Shown here piece by piece: positions 14,371 to 14,829 of a DNA stretch of 14,829 nt. A program made the position numbers and the translations under genes. The notes under the pieces were generated by a model, which did not search any database, was not told where the DNA came from, and saw only the letters and a list, made by a program, of their open reading frames with translations. The stretch covers positions 1-14,829 of the forward strand of contig JAGUYV010000371.1 of assembly GCA_020061125.1 (NCBI GenBank), given 5' to 3'. The stretch comes from a bacterium. Its GTDB lineage: Bacteria; UBP15; UBA6099; DSWB01. Every line of letters starts with the position of its first letter. Within the stretch, counting starts at the first letter, position 1.

Positions 14371-14724
14371 TTAATCCGGCTCGTCCACCTCTATGGATTC
14401 CACGAGCAGGTCGCGGCCCGCGAGCACATCGGCCTGTGTTGCGCCGCATTCCGGGCAGAGCAGCATGGGCGAATCGGACACGAACTCGGCGGCGCACGCA
14501 CGGCACCGCGCCACGATGGGCACAAGCTCGATGTGCAGCTCCGCTCCGTGCAGGGGCGTATTCTGGGTGAGCATTTCGTAATAGTGCCGCAGGTAATCCG
14601 GCACAACTGCGGTGAAGCGGCCGATCTTGAGGCGCACGGCGGTGACGATGAGGTGCGCCCCGGCTTCTGAACGCGCCTGCTCGATGGTGTCTATGATTTC
14701 CTGGGTGACGGACAGTTCGTGCAT
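14371..14724 (-). CDS. hypA: Hydrogenase nickel-incorporation protein HypA
   Basis: A 117-residue nickel metallochaperone that hands Ni to the hydrogenase large subunit with HypB. The N-terminal MHE (His2 is the nickel ligand) and the zinc site C74-x2-C77 ... C90-x2-C93 are intact, and the length is typical. On the minus strand AGGAG lies four bases before the ATG. It is the middle gene of a minus-strand operon: the zinc-ribbon protein ends 21 bases upstream and hypB starts 17 bases downstream. The other hyp genes and the hydrogenase itself are not in this window. Confidence 0.94.
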   Translation of the reverse strand: MHELSVTQEIIDTIEQARSEAGAHLIVTAVRLKIGRFTAVVPDYLRHYYEMLTQNTPLHGAELHIELVPIVARCRACAAEFVSDSPMLLCPECGATQADVLAGRDLLVESIEVDEPD

Positions 14725-14745
14725 GAAACTCCTGAAGGCCGCGAT

Positions 14746-14829
14746 TTAGGGGCCGGGATGTGGTCCGCCCGCCAGCGGGCGTCCGCAGGCTTCGCAGAAC
14801 CGCGCGCCGGGTGTGACCACGCGCGCGCC
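14746..14829 (-). CDS. C-terminal end of a zinc-ribbon-tailed protein (5' end outside window)
   Basis: The minus strand is open from the right edge to a TAA at 14746-14748, giving the last 27 residues of a protein. The tail ARFCEACGRPL is half of a CxxC zinc ribbon. It lies 21 bases upstream of hypA in the same direction, so it is likely part of the hyp operon. The family cannot be named from this fragment; only the frame, stop, spacing and CxxC support it. Confidence 0.5.
   Translation of the reverse strand, partial: GARVVTPGARFCEACGRPLAGGPHPGP

Noticed and set aside
14354-14506. Longer start for HypB
   Set aside because: The extra 51 residues overlap hypA and are Arg-rich shadow sequence; family length fits the ATG at 14353.

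Overview
This is a GC-rich window (a sampled 60-base stretch inside the ddl gene is 37/60 GC) from what looks like a Gram-negative, probably anaerobic or facultative bacterium. The outer-membrane lifestyle is inferred from an RND exporter and a secreted Cys-rich protein. The hydrogen metabolism is inferred from hypA/hypB nickel-insertion genes. The long-type phosphofructokinase tail and the small CxxC protein beside it look like Desulfobacterota (Deltaproteobacteria) or PVC-type genomes, but the sequence alone does not settle the phylum.

Layout, plus strand: the 3' end of a phosphofructokinase (1-462); a 62-residue Cys-rich protein (491-679); an AmpG/PAT-type MFS transporter (803-2344); an SSS sodium:solute symporter (start best set at 2472, to 4283); a radical SAM protein 22 nt downstream (4306-5841); a secreted protein with three Cys-rich repeats (5949-7133); a full-length RND inner-membrane exporter (7319-10405); a 423-base gene-free stretch with repeat-like text; and D-alanine--D-alanine ligase (10829-11791). 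Most of these genes are separated by about 100-420 bases and look individually expressed. Several have a short, well-formed hairpin just before the ribosome-binding site.

From about 11795 to 13300 the base composition changes abruptly to AT-rich (sampled windows 19/60 and 17/60 GC). This island holds a two-gene operon with a 4-base ATGA overlap: a GHKL-fold ATPase and a small STAS-like (DUF4325-type) protein. The pair resembles an anti-sigma kinase/antagonist switch and looks horizontally acquired. A minimal nucleotidyltransferase (13309-13668) follows without a visible HEPN partner.

Minus strand, convergent with all of this: the C-terminal end of a zinc-ribbon protein (running off the right edge), hypA and hypB form a tight operon for nickel delivery to [NiFe] hydrogenase.

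No rRNA, tRNA, CRISPR array or intact insertion sequence was seen. The part most worth following up is the 11.8-13.7 kb island.
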